Position numbers and translations under genes: made by a program
In this document: positions 32,958 to 42,200 of the stretch, piece after piece
Position numbering within the stretch: position 1 is the first letter of the stretch
Layout of the letters: every line of letters starts with the position of its first letter
Source: Fimbriimonadaceae bacterium
GTDB lineage: Bacteria > Armatimonadota > Fimbriimonadia > Fimbriimonadales > Fimbriimonadaceae
Reading direction: 5' to 3'
NCBI GenBank assembly: GCA_022843485.1
Contig: JALHNM010000004.1
Span: 183,353-247,352 of the forward strand
Length of the DNA: 64,000 nucleotides
Notes under the pieces: model-generated
Databases searched by the model: none
What the model was told of the DNA's origin: nothing
Seen by the model: only the letters and a program-made list of their open reading frames with translations

Positions 32958-34668
32958 ACTTTGGAGGGAACGGCTAGTTGGGGCGTTCCTCGTCGTGGGG
33001 TTCGCCGCAGCCGCATTGAGCCAGGCCCGGGTGCAGGTCGTCGGGCGGGACGGGGTGTTGAGCGCCTACGCGGACACGCCGAAGGCGCAACGGGAACGAG
33101 CGGAGTTCGCTCGACGTGGGGTGATCCTGAGCTCCGACGGGCAGGTGCTGGCCCAGACGGTGAGCGCGTTCGAGTTTCGACTCGACCTGAGCCGAGTCCC
33201 TGAGAGCCCTGGCTTCTTCCTCGAACTCGGGGAGGCGGTGGGGATCCCGGTGGCCGAGCTCACCGCGCCGACACCGCCCGGGCGCCCGGGCCGAACGTGG
33301 AGGCGCACCCTCTCGACCGAACAGGCGGAACGGGTCGGCGAGGTCCGGAGGCAGTGGGACGCGGACGGGGTCTCGCTGGCCAGGGTGACGCAGCGATCCT
33401 ACGCGCTGGGCGAGTCGGCGTCCGGGGTGCTCGGGGTACTCCGTCCGGACGGGCCGATCGGGGGCGTCGAGCAGGCGTTCGACGACGACCTCGCGGGCAA
33501 AGATGGGCTCAGCCGCGGCTTCTACGATCGGTGGGGCACGTTCGTGCTCGACCCGGCCGCACGCCAGGAGCCAAGGCGGCAGGGGGTGGACGTCACCCTC
33601 ACGATCGACTCCGAACTTCAGGCGGCGGCGGGGCACGCTGTGCGCCAGGCGGTCGAGTCGAACCGGGCCGCCCGGGGGTGCGCGATCGTGCTGGATCCCA
33701 AGACCGGCGACCTGCTCGCGGTCGCGAACTGGCCGAGCTACGACCCGGCCGGCTCGATCGCCAAGGGGACGGACTTCAACATGGCCACGATGGGGGCGTA
33801 CGAGCCGGGCTCGACGTTCAAGGTCTTGACTCTGGCCAAGGGGCTCGACTCAGGGGTCGTTGGGCTCGGTGACCACACCCAGTGCGTGGGCTCGATGGTC
33901 GTGGGCAAGCGGCGGGTGCACTGCCCGCTCCACAACGGCCGCCGAGACCACGGTGACGTCGACCTCGAACGGGCGATCGCGAAGAGTTGTAACGTCGCCG
34001 CGGCGCAATGGGCGCTTCGCATCGGCCGGCCTGGATTGGTGAGGTTCATGGAGAGCCTTGGGCTGTTCGAACGGACGAACCTCGGGTTGCCGGGCACCCC
34101 CGCCGGTTCGTACGTGCGCGAGGAGTACGCCCACACCCTCCAGGCGGCGAACTTCGGGTTCGGGCAGGCCCTCTCGGCGGTGCCGGTGCAACTGGCCGCG
34201 GCTTACGGGCTGCTCGCGAACGACGGCGTGATGATGTCGCCCCGCCTGGTGAAGCGCGTCGGGGCCGACGAACGGCCGGTGAGGTCGCGGGGTCCGATCG
34301 TGAGCCCGGAGGTCGCGCGGGACGTGCTAAGAATCATGGAGGCGGTGGTCGAGTCGGACTTCGGGACGGGGAAGAGCCTCAGGCTTCCGGGTTACCGGCT
34401 CGCGGGGAAGACCGGCACCGCCCAGAAGATCGGGACGGCCGAGGGCGCGTACGTCTCGAACTTCGTGGGGTTCGTGCCCGCCGAGTCGCCGCGGGCCGTC
34501 GTGCTTGTGATGATCGACTCGCCGAGCGCGGGGCAGTACTTCGGAGGGGCCGTGGCCGGGCCAGTGTTCCTCGAGGTCGCGAAGGCGGTCGTCCGTCGCT
34601 TCGCGATCCCGCCAAGCACCGCTCGATCCTCAGCGAGCCCGGCGGGAGGCGGTAGCCTGACCCCGTGA
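32944..34668 (+). CDS. ftsI: Septal peptidoglycan transpeptidase (PBP3)
   Basis: 574 residues. A membrane anchor (LVGAFLVVGFAAAALSQA), a pedestal domain beginning with RRGVILSSDGQVLA, and a class B transpeptidase domain with all three signatures: S290-T-F-K293, S348-C-N and K489-T-G. The enzyme cross-links septal peptidoglycan as partner of FtsW. There is no C-terminal PASTA domain, so it is FtsI rather than SpoVD type. GTG start, and a 14-base overlap with ftsL indicates tight coupling. Overlaps murE by four bases. Confidence 0.93.
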   Translation: MPRTELWRERLVGAFLVVGFAAAALSQARVQVVGRDGVLSAYADTPKAQRERAEFARRGVILSSDGQVLAQTVSAFEFRLDLSRVPESPGFFLELGEAVGIPVAELTAPTPPGRPGRTWRRTLSTEQAERVGEVRRQWDADGVSLARVTQRSYALGESASGVLGVLRPDGPIGGVEQAFDDDLAGKDGLSRGFYDRWGTFVLDPAARQEPRRQGVDVTLTIDSELQAAAGHAVRQAVESNRAARGCAIVLDPKTGDLLAVANWPSYDPAGSIAKGTDFNMATMGAYEPGSTFKVLTLAKGLDSGVVGLGDHTQCVGSMVVGKRRVHCPLHNGRRDHGDVDLERAIAKSCNVAAAQWALRIGRPGLVRFMESLGLFERTNLGLPGTPAGSYVREEYAHTLQAANFGFGQALSAVPVQLAAAYGLLANDGVMMSPRLVKRVGADERPVRSRGPIVSPEVARDVLRIMEAVVESDFGTGKSLRLPGYRLAGKTGTAQKIGTAEGAYVSNFVGFVPAESPRAVVLVMIDSPSAGQYFGGAVAGPVFLEVAKAVVRRFAIPPSTARSSASPAGGGSLTP

Positions 34669-36170
34669 AGCCGATCCGACTCTCTGAACTCGTCGAGTCC
34701 GCCGGGGCCCGCGTCTCCGCGGACTATGCCTCGGACCCGTTGGTGCTGAGTCTCGCCGACGACTCGCGCCAGGTCGAGTTCGGCACGCTCTTCGTCTGCA
34801 TGCCCCCGCAGCGTCCAGGTGGGGCGGACACCCACGCCTTCTTGGCGGAGGCCAGGGAGAAGGGCGCGGTCGCGGCCGTGGTGTACTCGGCCGAGGGGGC
34901 GGCCGCAGCCCGGGCCCTCGGGATCGGGGTGGTGGGTCTCGCGCACGAGGGGCAGTCGTTCATGTTCGGCCTTGGGCGGCTCTGCTCGGCGGCGTACGGG
35001 GACCCGTCGGCGGACATGCGCGTGGTTGGGGTCACGGGGACGAACGGGAAGACGACGACCGCCTGGATGGTGCGACGCGCGCTGGAGGGCCTTGGGATCG
35101 CTTCCGCCTACTTGGGGACGCTCGGGTTCCATCTCGGCGACGAGGAAGAGGCGCTCGCGAACACCACGCCGTTCCCGGTCGCACTTTGGCGCCTGCTGGA
35201 CAGGGCTCGGGAGGCCGGGGCCGAGGCGTTCGTCATGGAAGCCTCGAGCCACGCCCTCTACCAACGGAGGTTGGCGGCGGTCTCGTTCGACGTCGGGACG
35301 TTCACGAACCTTACGCAAGACCACCTGGACTTCCACGGGACGATGGAGGCCTATGCGGAGGCGAAAAAGCTGCTCTTCTCTGAGTACGCAGCGGCGTCGA
35401 CGAAAGACTTCGCGGCCGCGCTCAACCTGGGTGACGAGGCCGCCCGAAGGTGGCTGGGCGACCTGCCTTGCCCGGTATTCAGCTTTGGCGCGCCGGGGTC
35501 GATGGTTCAGGGGGCGGGGGAAGACCTTGCGGTCGACGGTCTGACCTTGCGCGTGAACGGCGACGCCTCCGCCCGACTGCGCTTCGGCGGACGGTACAAC
35601 GTCGAGAACGCGACGGCGGCTCTGACGACGATGCTCGCGCTCGGGGTGCCGTTGGCCGAGGGGCTAGGAGCGCTCGCAGAGGTTCCCCCGGTGCCCGGGC
35701 GGTTCGAGGCCGTGCCGAACGAGAAGGGGATCGGCGTGTTGGTCGATTACGCGCACACCCCGGACGCGCTCCGTTCCTTGCTCGAGTCCGTGCGCGAGCT
35801 CGGCCCGGCGAGGGTGGTCACCGTGTTCGGCTGTGGTGGCGACCGTGACCAGGCGAAGCGCCCGAAGATGGCGGCCGCGGTCTCGGCGCTCAGCGACGTG
35901 ACCATCGTCACGAGCGACAACCCGAGGACGGAAGACCCCGAGGCCATCATCGACCAGATCGTCCCGGGGATCGAGCCGGGCAAGCGTTACGAGCGGATCG
36001 TCGACCGGCGCGAGGCGATCGCCCACGCGGTGCGCTTCGCCGAACGCGGGGACGTCGTCGTGATCGCTGGGAAAGGCCACGAGGACTACCAGCTCATCGG
36101 TGGCGAGAGCTTCCCGATGAGCGACCGTGAGATCGCGGCCGACGCATTGCGGGAGGTCACGGCCGGGTGA
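34665..36170 (+). CDS. murE: UDP-MurNAc-tripeptide synthetase (meso-DAP type)
   Basis: 501 residues. Adds the third stem residue to UDP-MurNAc-L-Ala-D-Glu. Mur-ligase ATP loop GVTGTNGKTTTAWM, central EASSHALYQRRL and THNLTQDHLD-like FTNLTQDHLDFHG with the carbamylated-Lys region, C-terminal YAHTPDALRSLL and TSDNPRTEDP. The DNPR tetrad marks enzymes that accept meso-diaminopimelate rather than lysine. GTG start overlaps the ftsI stop (GTGA). A TAGCCT box lies six bases upstream (34653-34658), possibly an internal promoter. Cytoplasmic. Confidence 0.95.
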   Translation: MKPIRLSELVESAGARVSADYASDPLVLSLADDSRQVEFGTLFVCMPPQRPGGADTHAFLAEAREKGAVAAVVYSAEGAAAARALGIGVVGLAHEGQSFMFGLGRLCSAAYGDPSADMRVVGVTGTNGKTTTAWMVRRALEGLGIASAYLGTLGFHLGDEEEALANTTPFPVALWRLLDRAREAGAEAFVMEASSHALYQRRLAAVSFDVGTFTNLTQDHLDFHGTMEAYAEAKKLLFSEYAAASTKDFAAALNLGDEAARRWLGDLPCPVFSFGAPGSMVQGAGEDLAVDGLTLRVNGDASARLRFGGRYNVENATAALTTMLALGVPLAEGLGALAEVPPVPGRFEAVPNEKGIGVLVDYAHTPDALRSLLESVRELGPARVVTVFGCGGDRDQAKRPKMAAAVSALSDVTIVTSDNPRTEDPEAIIDQIVPGIEPGKRYERIVDRREAIAHAVRFAERGDVVVIAGKGHEDYQLIGGESFPMSDREIAADALREVTAG

Positions 36171-37525
36171 GGCCGCTGCCGGTCGTCGAGTTCGCGAGGC
36201 TCTGCGGCGGGGAGCTGTCCGGCGAGCCCGGGGGCGAGGTGCTCGGGTTCGCGCTCGACAGCCGGACGGTGGAGCCCGGTCAGCTCTTCGTCGCGATCCG
36301 GGGCGCCAACTTCGACGGGCACGACTATGTGCGGCAGGCCATTGAGCTCGGGGCGGTGGCCACGTTGGCCGAGCGCGCGGTACCGGGGCCCCACGTGCGT
36401 GTCGGATCGCTCGTCGAGGCGCTGGCGCGGTTTGGCCGGGCGCGGCGGGACGGCTTTCGGGGTCCTGTGGTGGGGGTCACCGGGAGCAACGGGAAGACGA
36501 CGACCAAGGAGTTCTTGGCGTCGGCTCTCACCGCTCATGGGCTGGTCTTGAAGAGCCCCGCCAACCGCAACACGGAGTACACCTCTCCGCTCGTGTGGGC
36601 GGAGCTAGACGGCCAAGCTTCTGCTGTGATAGAGATGGCCATGCGCGGGCATGGACAGATCGCGCACCTTGCTGCGGTGTCGTGCCCGACGGTCGGCGTG
36701 ATCACGGGGATCGGGACGGCCCACGTCGAGACGGTGGGGTCGCGAGAAGGGATTATGCGCGCGAAGACGGAGCTCTTCGCCGCGCTGCCCGAGGATGGGG
36801 TGTCCGTCTGTTGGCGGGAGGACGACTTTTTCCCGGAGCTTTCGGAGCGCGCGCGTGGGCGGCTGCGGACGTTCGGGTTCTCCTTGGAGGCCGAGTGCCG
36901 CGTGGTCGGCTATCGAGCTCTTTCGTGGGATTCGTGTGCTATAAAACTTGCACTGAACGGTGAGTCGTTCGACCTCGTGCTGCCCACGGTTGGGCGGCAC
37001 CAAGCCCTCAACGCGGCGGCGGCCCTTCTTGGGGCCGAGTCGTGTGGGGTGCGTGCAAGTCATGCGGCTGCTCTCCTCGACAAAGCCGAACTCCCACCGA
37101 TGCGGATGGAGGCGCGACGGGCGAACGGGGCGGTGCTGCTGGTGGACACGTACAACGCGAGCCCGGACAGCACCGTCGCGGCGATTCGGACGTTGGCCGA
37201 GGCTCCCGCGTCCGGTCGAAGGTTGGCCGTCCTCGGCGAGATGCGGGAGCTCGGCGACTTCACGGAGAGTGGCCATCGGCTCGTGGGGAGGGCCCTGGCG
37301 GAGGCTGACCTTGACGGGGCGTTCCTCACCGGTGGGCCGACGCGGTTCATCGCTGACGAAGCGCTACGGGCGGGCTACCCACCGTCGCGCCTTTCGTCGG
37401 AGGAGACCCTTGACCTTGATCGAATCCGAGCGTGGTTAGGGCAGATACGAGCCGACGATATTGTACTCATCAAGGGCAGTCGTGCACTCGGCCTTGAGCG
37501 AGCGTTGCCGAGGGAGGGAGTATGA
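36167..37525 (+). CDS. murF: UDP-MurNAc-tripeptide-D-Ala-D-Ala ligase
   Basis: 452 residues. Completes the UDP-MurNAc-pentapeptide by adding D-Ala-D-Ala supplied by the Ddl part of the MurC-Ddl fusion. N-terminal substrate domain (LDSRTVEPGQLFVAIRGANF), ATP loop GVTGSNGKTTTKEFLA, SPANRNTEYTSPL, and C-terminal DTYNASPDSTVAAIRTL and LGEMRELG, both typical of MurF. GTG start overlaps murE (GTGA); stop overlaps mraY (ATGA). Confidence 0.95.
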   Translation: MRPLPVVEFARLCGGELSGEPGGEVLGFALDSRTVEPGQLFVAIRGANFDGHDYVRQAIELGAVATLAERAVPGPHVRVGSLVEALARFGRARRDGFRGPVVGVTGSNGKTTTKEFLASALTAHGLVLKSPANRNTEYTSPLVWAELDGQASAVIEMAMRGHGQIAHLAAVSCPTVGVITGIGTAHVETVGSREGIMRAKTELFAALPEDGVSVCWREDDFFPELSERARGRLRTFGFSLEAECRVVGYRALSWDSCAIKLALNGESFDLVLPTVGRHQALNAAAALLGAESCGVRASHAAALLDKAELPPMRMEARRANGAVLLVDTYNASPDSTVAAIRTLAEAPASGRRLAVLGEMRELGDFTESGHRLVGRALAEADLDGAFLTGGPTRFIADEALRAGYPPSRLSSEETLDLDRIRAWLGQIRADDIVLIKGSRALGLERALPREGV

Positions 37526-38565
37526 CGCCTGAGGCAGCGACATACCTTGAGGCCCTTGAGCGGAACAGAGCGATCTTGGAGCACCTGTCCGAACTGGCCC
37601 GCCCCGCCCTTGTGTCCCTCCTTGTGGCGGTCGCCGTCGCGCCGATCGTCTACCGGCTCCTCCTCCGGCTCGGCAGCCGACAGACGGTGAGCGCCCACCT
37701 TCCGGAGCACGCCGCGAAACAGGGCACCCCGACCATGGGCGGCCTCATCGTCATTGCGGGCGTCGCGGCCGGGCTCGCCGCGGCCGGGGTTCCGAGTGGT
37801 GTTTGGGTCTTGTTGGCGTCCTTCGCAGCGGTCGGGTTCGCGGACGACTATCTGATCCCCAAGCTCCGGCCCGGCTCCCGCGGCCTTACCTGGCTCCCGA
37901 AGCTTGGCTTGCAGATCCTGGGTGCGGGGCTCGCGGCCGTCGTCTCCGGCCTCGAGCCTCTCCCGCTCGCCGGCTTCGTGTTCGTGATCCTCTTCTTCGC
38001 GAACGCGTTCAACTTTGCGGACGGGATGGACACGCTCGCCGCGGGGATCGGGGTGATGGTCGCGCTCGGGATCGGGGCCGTGGAGTCGTTGACGTTTCCG
38101 CTCGTCGACGATGCGACGAGGGCCGGCCCGGTGATGGCCGCCGTCGCCGCAGCCTTCGTGCCGTTCTGGTTTCTGAACTCGCCGCCAGCTCGGGTCTTCA
38201 TGGGGGACGTCGGTTCGATGCCGGTCGGGGCCTTGCTCGGGTGGGCGGTGTTCACTGTGGCAGTCCCGCGCGAAGGCGGTGCGATGGAAGTGGCTTATGC
38301 GACTTGGTTGCCTCTTGGGCTCCTTTCGCTAGTCTTGGTCGCCGAGATCGTCTTCGTACCGATGCAGATCGGATGGGTCAAGGCGACTGGCAAGAGGCTG
38401 TTCCCGTTCAAGACGCCGGTCCACCACGCGTTCCAGGCGGCGGGCTGGCCCGAGACCCGAGTCGTCGCCCTCTTCCACACCGTCCAGGCGGGCCTGTGCG
38501 CCCTCGCCGTGGCCATCGCGCTGTTCGCCCTGACTAGGTGGCTTCAGATCCCCAAGGTGGTGTAG
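37522..38565 (+). CDS. mraY: Phospho-MurNAc-pentapeptide translocase
   Basis: 347 residues, about ten membrane helices. Transfers phospho-MurNAc-pentapeptide to undecaprenyl phosphate, giving lipid I. Motifs: KQGTPTMGGLIVIAG near the N-terminus, VGFADDYLIPK with the Mg-binding DD, FANAFNFADGMDTLAAGI, FMGDVGSMPVGALLG and FPFKTPVHHAFQAAGWPE with the HHH-like active-site loop. All are intact. ATG overlaps the murF stop. Confidence 0.96.
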   Translation: MTPEAATYLEALERNRAILEHLSELARPALVSLLVAVAVAPIVYRLLLRLGSRQTVSAHLPEHAAKQGTPTMGGLIVIAGVAAGLAAAGVPSGVWVLLASFAAVGFADDYLIPKLRPGSRGLTWLPKLGLQILGAGLAAVVSGLEPLPLAGFVFVILFFANAFNFADGMDTLAAGIGVMVALGIGAVESLTFPLVDDATRAGPVMAAVAAAFVPFWFLNSPPARVFMGDVGSMPVGALLGWAVFTVAVPREGGAMEVAYATWLPLGLLSLVLVAEIVFVPMQIGWVKATGKRLFPFKTPVHHAFQAAGWPETRVVALFHTVQAGLCALAVAIALFALTRWLQIPKVV

Positions 38566-38567
38566 AG

Positions 38568-39944
38568 ATGGAGGGCATGCGCGTCGCGGTGGCAGGGATG
38601 GGGGTGAGCGGCCTCGGGCTTGCTCGAGTGCTGAAGCGGAGGGGGGCCGCTCCGGTGGTGTTCGACCAGAAGCCGGGGGACAACCCGGCGGTGCTTGCGG
38701 CCGTGGACGAACTCGACTCGTTGCAGGTGGAGGCGGTGACGGGCTGGCATGGGCGGCTCGACCCTATCGACTTCGACCTTTTGATCGTGAGCCCTGGCTT
38801 CCCCCGCGAGCACCCAGCGATCAGGGACATGCAGCGGGGCGGGAGACCGGTCTGGAGCGAGGTCGAGTACGCCTCACGGATCGCCAAAGCCCCAATCGTG
38901 GCCTTCACGGGGACGAACGGGAAGAGTACGACCACGGTTATGGCATGGACGTTGGTCGAATCGACCGGCCGGCGGGCCGTCCTCTGCGGGAACATTGCTG
39001 GAAGCGGGTACGAGGAGACGACCCTCACCGAGGCGGCGGATAGGGCTGGATTGGACGACGTCCTCGTGGCCGAGGTGAGCAGTTACCACCTCGAGTGGAC
39101 CGAGGCGTTCCGGCCGCGCGTCGCGGCCGTGACGAACGTGACCCCCGACCACATGGATCGGTACAAGTCGTTCCAGGATTATTTTGACACCAAACTCCGG
39201 ATCTTTGGAGGATTGGACTTGGGCGACTCGGCGGTCGTCAACCTTGACCAGCCGTACCTTTCGCGCGATGTGGTCGCCGGTGCCCTCCGTTCGGGGTCGA
39301 AAGCTTCGATCAGGGGCTTTAGCCCGTCTGGATCGATCGAGGGGACGGGGGAGACAGCGCGGCTCGGGGCCCGACTGCGGCTCGGTAGCGTTGAAGTTCA
39401 GGTTGGTGAACTTCCACTGTTCGGAGAGCATAACGTGACGAACGCGATGATGGCCTGGGAGGCCGTGGCGTGTGTCGCTCCTCTCGAGGGGGCCGGAATC
39501 GAGGCGCTCAAGGGCTTCCGGGGGCTCGCGAACCGTATGGAGCGGCTCGGGAGCAAGGGTAACGTTCAGGTCATCAACAACTCGATGTGTACGAATCCTG
39601 CGGCCGTGATCGCCAGCAGCAAGAGTGTCGGAGGACGCCAGCATCTGCTGATGGGTGGTCACACGAAGGGTCTCGATTTCGCCCCGGCTGGCGAGTACTT
39701 GGCCTCGACCCATCATAGGGTCTATGTTTTTGGGCCGGAACCTGAAAGGATGGTGTCGATGCTTGGTCATGACATGCCCACGTACGCGAACATGGAGGAG
39801 GCGTTCCACGCGGCCCTCTCGGCGGCTGTCTCGGGAGACGTGGTCATGCTGGCTCCCGGTTGCGCGAGCACGTACCCGTACTCGAACTTCCGAGAACGGG
39901 GAGATGCGTTTAGGTCTATGGCCTTGGAGTGGTTGCGATCATGA
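38568..39944 (+). CDS. murD: UDP-MurNAc-L-alanine:D-glutamate ligase
   Basis: 458 residues. Adds D-Glu to UDP-MurNAc-L-Ala. N-terminal Rossmann (VAVAGMGVSGLGLARVLKRR), ATP loop FTGTNGKSTTTVMA, TNVTPDHMDRYKSF, and a C-terminal domain with INNSMCTNPAAVI and MLAPGCASTYPYSNFRERGD. The family's usual DSKATN is replaced by NNSMCTN. The ATG at 38568 lies two bases after mraY; GTG 38538 and ATG 38577 are in-frame alternatives. Stop overlaps ftsW (ATGA). Confidence 0.93.
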   Translation: MEGMRVAVAGMGVSGLGLARVLKRRGAAPVVFDQKPGDNPAVLAAVDELDSLQVEAVTGWHGRLDPIDFDLLIVSPGFPREHPAIRDMQRGGRPVWSEVEYASRIAKAPIVAFTGTNGKSTTTVMAWTLVESTGRRAVLCGNIAGSGYEETTLTEAADRAGLDDVLVAEVSSYHLEWTEAFRPRVAAVTNVTPDHMDRYKSFQDYFDTKLRIFGGLDLGDSAVVNLDQPYLSRDVVAGALRSGSKASIRGFSPSGSIEGTGETARLGARLRLGSVEVQVGELPLFGEHNVTNAMMAWEAVACVAPLEGAGIEALKGFRGLANRMERLGSKGNVQVINNSMCTNPAAVIASSKSVGGRQHLLMGGHTKGLDFAPAGEYLASTHHRVYVFGPEPERMVSMLGHDMPTYANMEEAFHAALSAAVSGDVVMLAPGCASTYPYSNFRERGDAFRSMALEWLRS

Positions 39945-41164
39945 GACGACTGTTCACTGGAGACCCCTGGATCTGGGCGTTGGGTCTTGCGGCGACTGTC
40001 GTTGGGATCTTGGCCATCTGGGACTCTGGGTACACGCGCTCGGCAGCCGTCGGGGGCGTCGTCCCTCGAGAAGCGATCACGCAGTCCGTTGCGGCCTTCG
40101 TTGCGCTGCTCGCAGCTCTTGCCGCGTCCCGACTGCGCCCGGCCGCTTGGAAGGACCTGGCCTGGCCGAGCTACTTCTTGGGCCTGGGGGGGCTGTTGGC
40201 CGTTAAGGCGTTCGGCAAAGAGATCAACGGGGCCCAACGGTGGATCGAACTCGGTCCGTTCAATCTACAGCCATCAGAGTTCGCGAAAGTCGCGATCGTC
40301 CTCTTCCTTGCCGTGGTCTTCGCGGCCCGACCTGCGCCGCCCGCCCCACCCCGCCGACAGCTGGACTGGGCCGACTCGATCCGCCGCGTGTGGGTGCCGC
40401 GACTCCTTCGTGCCTGGCCGCTCTTGTTCGTCGGCGCCTACGTTCTGCTCATCGAGTTCGAACCCGACCTCGCCACGGCCATGGTGGTCGCCGTGGTGTC
40501 AGGGGCGATGTTGGTTTTGGGAGGGATCAGTACACGATCCTTAACCGTACTCGGAGTCAGCTCGATCCTCGTCGTCGGGGTGCTCGTCGGCGGCCAGTCG
40601 TACCGGATGGATCGGATCCTCCACCACGGAGATCGTTGGGCGGCGACGAACATGGACTCGATCGGGTACCAGACCACCCAGTCCGAGGTGGCCATGGCGC
40701 GGGGAGGGCTCTTCGGAGTCGGGCTAGGCGAGGGCCGGGCGAAGCACACGCTGCCCGCACCGACGACCGACTTCGTGATGACGACCGTGGCGGAGGAGAC
40801 GGGACTCGTCGGCTGCCTAATCGTCCTGAGCCTCGTCAGCGGACTTGCGGGGCGGCTGTACTTCCTCGGAACCCGTTCGAAGGATCGTTTCGCGCGACTG
40901 ACCCTGGCAGGGATAGGACTATGGATCGGTATTCAAACATGTACGAATATGATGATGGCGAACGGGTTCGTACCTCCGATCGGTGTCCCGATGCCGTTCG
41001 TGAGCGCCGGCGGGTCGAGCCTAATCGCGCTGTGGCTCGCGATCGGGGTGTGCCAGTCCGTCCTCAGTACAGCAGCCGAGACGGCGAAGGACTGCGGGAG
41101 GAGTGCCGATGAGACTCGTCGTGACCGGTGGCGGAACCGGCGGCCACGTATATCCCGCGCTTGA
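39941..41164 (+). CDS. ftsW: Septal peptidoglycan polymerase (SEDS family)
   Basis: 407 residues with about ten membrane helices. Lipid II polymerase partner of FtsI. Signature segments: GAQRWIELGPFNLQPSEFAK, EFEPDLATAMVV, GYQTTQSEVAMARGGLFGVG, PTTDFVMTTVAEETGLVG and the GVPMPFVSAGGSSLIALWLA loop. The ATG overlaps the murD stop. The last 56 bases overlap murG and encode a very basic tail (RRDRWRNRRPRISRA). Confidence 0.94.
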   Translation: MRRLFTGDPWIWALGLAATVVGILAIWDSGYTRSAAVGGVVPREAITQSVAAFVALLAALAASRLRPAAWKDLAWPSYFLGLGGLLAVKAFGKEINGAQRWIELGPFNLQPSEFAKVAIVLFLAVVFAARPAPPAPPRRQLDWADSIRRVWVPRLLRAWPLLFVGAYVLLIEFEPDLATAMVVAVVSGAMLVLGGISTRSLTVLGVSSILVVGVLVGGQSYRMDRILHHGDRWAATNMDSIGYQTTQSEVAMARGGLFGVGLGEGRAKHTLPAPTTDFVMTTVAEETGLVGCLIVLSLVSGLAGRLYFLGTRSKDRFARLTLAGIGLWIGIQTCTNMMMANGFVPPIGVPMPFVSAGGSSLIALWLAIGVCQSVLSTAAETAKDCGRSADETRRDRWRNRRPRISRA

Positions 41165-42200
41165 GACCGCGCGTGTCGCACGGGAGAGGGGCTGGGACGT
41201 CCGCTACCTAGGTTCGCTCCGTGGGATTGAGGGGGCGCAGTGCGCCCGGATCGGGTTACCGTTCCGCGGTTTCGCTAGCGAACCGGTCGCAAGCTTAGTC
41301 AAACCGCGTGGCTGGCGGTCTCTCATCCGGCTCGCGCAGACCAGTGCTCAGGCCGTCCGCGCCCTCACCGAGTGGCGCCCGGACGTCGTGTTCGCAACCG
41401 GTGGGTACTCCTCAGCCCCGATCCTCAACGCGGCGCGGAAGCTCAAAGTCTCTTATGTACTACATGAACAGAACAGCGTGCCAGGTCGAACACTGCGTCT
41501 GCTCGCCCCTCAAGCCCGAACGGTCTGCACGGTGTTCCAGGGGGCGGCGCGCTACTTCCCCAGAGACCGGACGGTCCGCACCGGACTGCCTGTCCGTGCC
41601 GAACTCCGGGACTCAGCGCAGGGTCGGCTCAGCTTGGGTTCGAACCTGGACAAGGCCGCGCCGATCGTGCTTGTGATGGGGGGCTCGCAGGGGAGCGTAG
41701 CGCTGAACGACGTGGCCCTCGCGACGGCCGTGCGCATGGCGGCGACCGAGGTGCAATGGCTCCACCTCACCGGGATCGGCCACTTCGAAGGCACGATGGC
41801 CTCGCTCCACAAGATGGGGGTCCGCGCGGACTACTCTGTAAAGGCCTACCTCGACGGAGAGGAGATGGCGTCGGCGCTGTTCGCCGCTTCCGTCGCTGTG
41901 TGCAGGTCTGGTGCTGGAACACTTGCCGAACTCGCCGCGTTCCGGAAGCCTTCGATCCTCGTGCCCTACCCGCACGCCTTCGGGGATCACCAGCGGCACA
42001 ACGCGGAAGAGTTCGCGCGCATCGGGGCGGCGGACGTGCTGGCCCAGTCCGACCTCGCAGCTTCGTCGCTCGAGGGCCGGATCCATGCCTGGACGAACGA
42101 CCGCGACCGACGGGCGGCAGCAGAGCGGGCCCTCGCGGATTGGGACGTGCCGGACGCGACCGAGCGAATCCTTGCCATCCTCACTGAAGCGGCGCGATGA
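41109..42200 (+). CDS. murG: Lipid II synthase (UDP-GlcNAc transferase)
   Basis: 363 residues, GT-B fold, peripheral membrane. Adds GlcNAc to lipid I. N-terminal RLVVTGGGTGGHVYPALETA, then FATGGYSSAPILNAAR and YVLHEQNSVPGRTLRLL; C-terminal VMGGSQGSVALNDV, VCRSGAGTLAELAAFRKPSI and YPHAFGDHQRHNAEEF. The ATG at 41109 is set by GGGAGGAG (41096-41103) five bases upstream, which lies inside ftsW. Stop overlaps the murC-ddl ATG. Confidence 0.95.
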   Translation: MRLVVTGGGTGGHVYPALETARVARERGWDVRYLGSLRGIEGAQCARIGLPFRGFASEPVASLVKPRGWRSLIRLAQTSAQAVRALTEWRPDVVFATGGYSSAPILNAARKLKVSYVLHEQNSVPGRTLRLLAPQARTVCTVFQGAARYFPRDRTVRTGLPVRAELRDSAQGRLSLGSNLDKAAPIVLVMGGSQGSVALNDVALATAVRMAATEVQWLHLTGIGHFEGTMASLHKMGVRADYSVKAYLDGEEMASALFAASVAVCRSGAGTLAELAAFRKPSILVPYPHAFGDHQRHNAEEFARIGAADVLAQSDLAASSLEGRIHAWTNDRDRRAAAERALADWDVPDATERILAILTEAAR

